Assembly: GCA_001805085.1 (NCBI GenBank)
Contig: MHEA01000225.1
Location: 11,952-18,463 of the forward strand
Reading direction: 5' to 3'
Source of the DNA: Nitrospirae bacterium GWC2_57_9
GTDB lineage: Bacteria; Nitrospirota; UBA9217
Length of the DNA: 6,512 bases
Both the position numbers and the translations under genes were made by a program. Below, piece after piece: positions 6,314-6,512 of this stretch (its first letter is position 1; the number at the start of each line of letters is the position of its first letter). The notes beneath the pieces are model-generated. The model saw only the letters and a program-made list of their open reading frames with translations. It was not told the DNA's origin and did not search any database.

Positions 6314-6481
6314 CGAGGCAAACGCCTCAGACTCATGAATCACAAGATCAAAGCAAAAGCGGTCTCACACGAAGGCACGAAGACACGAAGAACTTCATGT
6401 TTCAAAATATAAGATTCAGCCTTTCTTTGTGGCTTAGTGGCTTCGTGTGATAATCGGGTTTTGGTTTTGACTCAAAAAGTT
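6314..6481 (+). repeat. Palindromic CACGAAG-type intergenic element, copy 2
   Basis: This is a direct repeat of the element at 6107-6274, in the same orientation and offset by 207-208 nt. By eye there are about seven substitutions and two single-base gaps, so roughly 95% identity. The core inverted repeat ends, TCACACGAAG (6365-6374) and CTTCGTGTGA (6441-6450), are unchanged, and the leading GAGGC/GCCTC hairpin is kept with a one-base longer loop. The copies diverge after the shared GACTCAAAAAGTT. Close similarity of two tandem copies suggests a recent duplication. Confidence 0.75.
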
Positions 6482-6508
6482 TCAAACGCTTTTGAGTCTT
6501 GAATTTTT
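6469..6508 (+). terminator. Possible hairpin with following T-rich stretch at the end of copy 2
   Basis: GACTCAAAA (6469-6477) and TTTTGAGTC (6490-6498) form a perfect 9-bp stem around a 12-nt loop. TTGAATTTTT follows. The stem is AT-rich and the T-run does not adjoin it, so this is a weak terminator candidate at best. Copy 1 does not have the second arm. Confidence 0.25.
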
Positions 6509-6512
6509 CAAA

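Noticed and set aside
6107..6481. CRISPR array
   Set aside because: There are only two long units of about 168 bp with internal palindromes, not short regularly spaced repeats with unique spacers, and no cas gene is seen.

Overview
The window is the 3' two thirds of a bacterial respiratory complex I (NADH:quinone oxidoreductase) operon. All genes are on the + strand in the canonical order nuoG (3' part), nuoH, nuoI, nuoJ, nuoK, nuoL. Coding DNA is GC-rich and three of the intergenic gaps are AT-rich or repetitive. The proteins look like those of an environmental Gram-negative such as a Desulfobacterota/Deltaproteobacteria or Nitrospirota member. That placement is inferred from general protein character and from the style of the intergenic repeats, so it is weak.

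Layout: 1-1526 encodes the C-terminal part of NuoG (N7 Fe-S ligand region and molybdopterin-oxidoreductase-like domain). It is interrupted by an in-frame TAG at 723-725, with homology continuing in the same frame on both sides. nuoH (1536-2609) follows nuoG by 9 nt. After a 43-nt gap comes nuoI (2653-3126), which overlaps nuoJ (3123-3629) by 4 nt (ATGA). A 103-nt gap precedes nuoK (3733-4035), a 134-nt gap precedes nuoL (4170-6098), and 414 nt without a gene close the window. nuoM and nuoN, which usually come next, are not visible.

Together NuoG and NuoI carry Fe-S clusters of the peripheral arm that pass electrons towards quinone. NuoH forms the membrane part of the quinone site. NuoJ, NuoK and NuoL build the proton-pumping membrane arm. 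Key residues checked in NuoI, NuoK and NuoL are all present, so these subunits look functional. The only visible damage is the TAG in nuoG.

No new defence, mobile or metabolic system is evident. The parts worth a second look are the nuoG stop codon and the dispersed-repeat-like sequences. A GGAGTTCGGAGT-type repeat lies in the H-I and J-K gaps, a TTTCGAAAT-type imperfect palindrome in the K-L gap, and two ~168-bp copies (about 95% identical by eye) of a palindromic CACGAAG-type element after nuoL.
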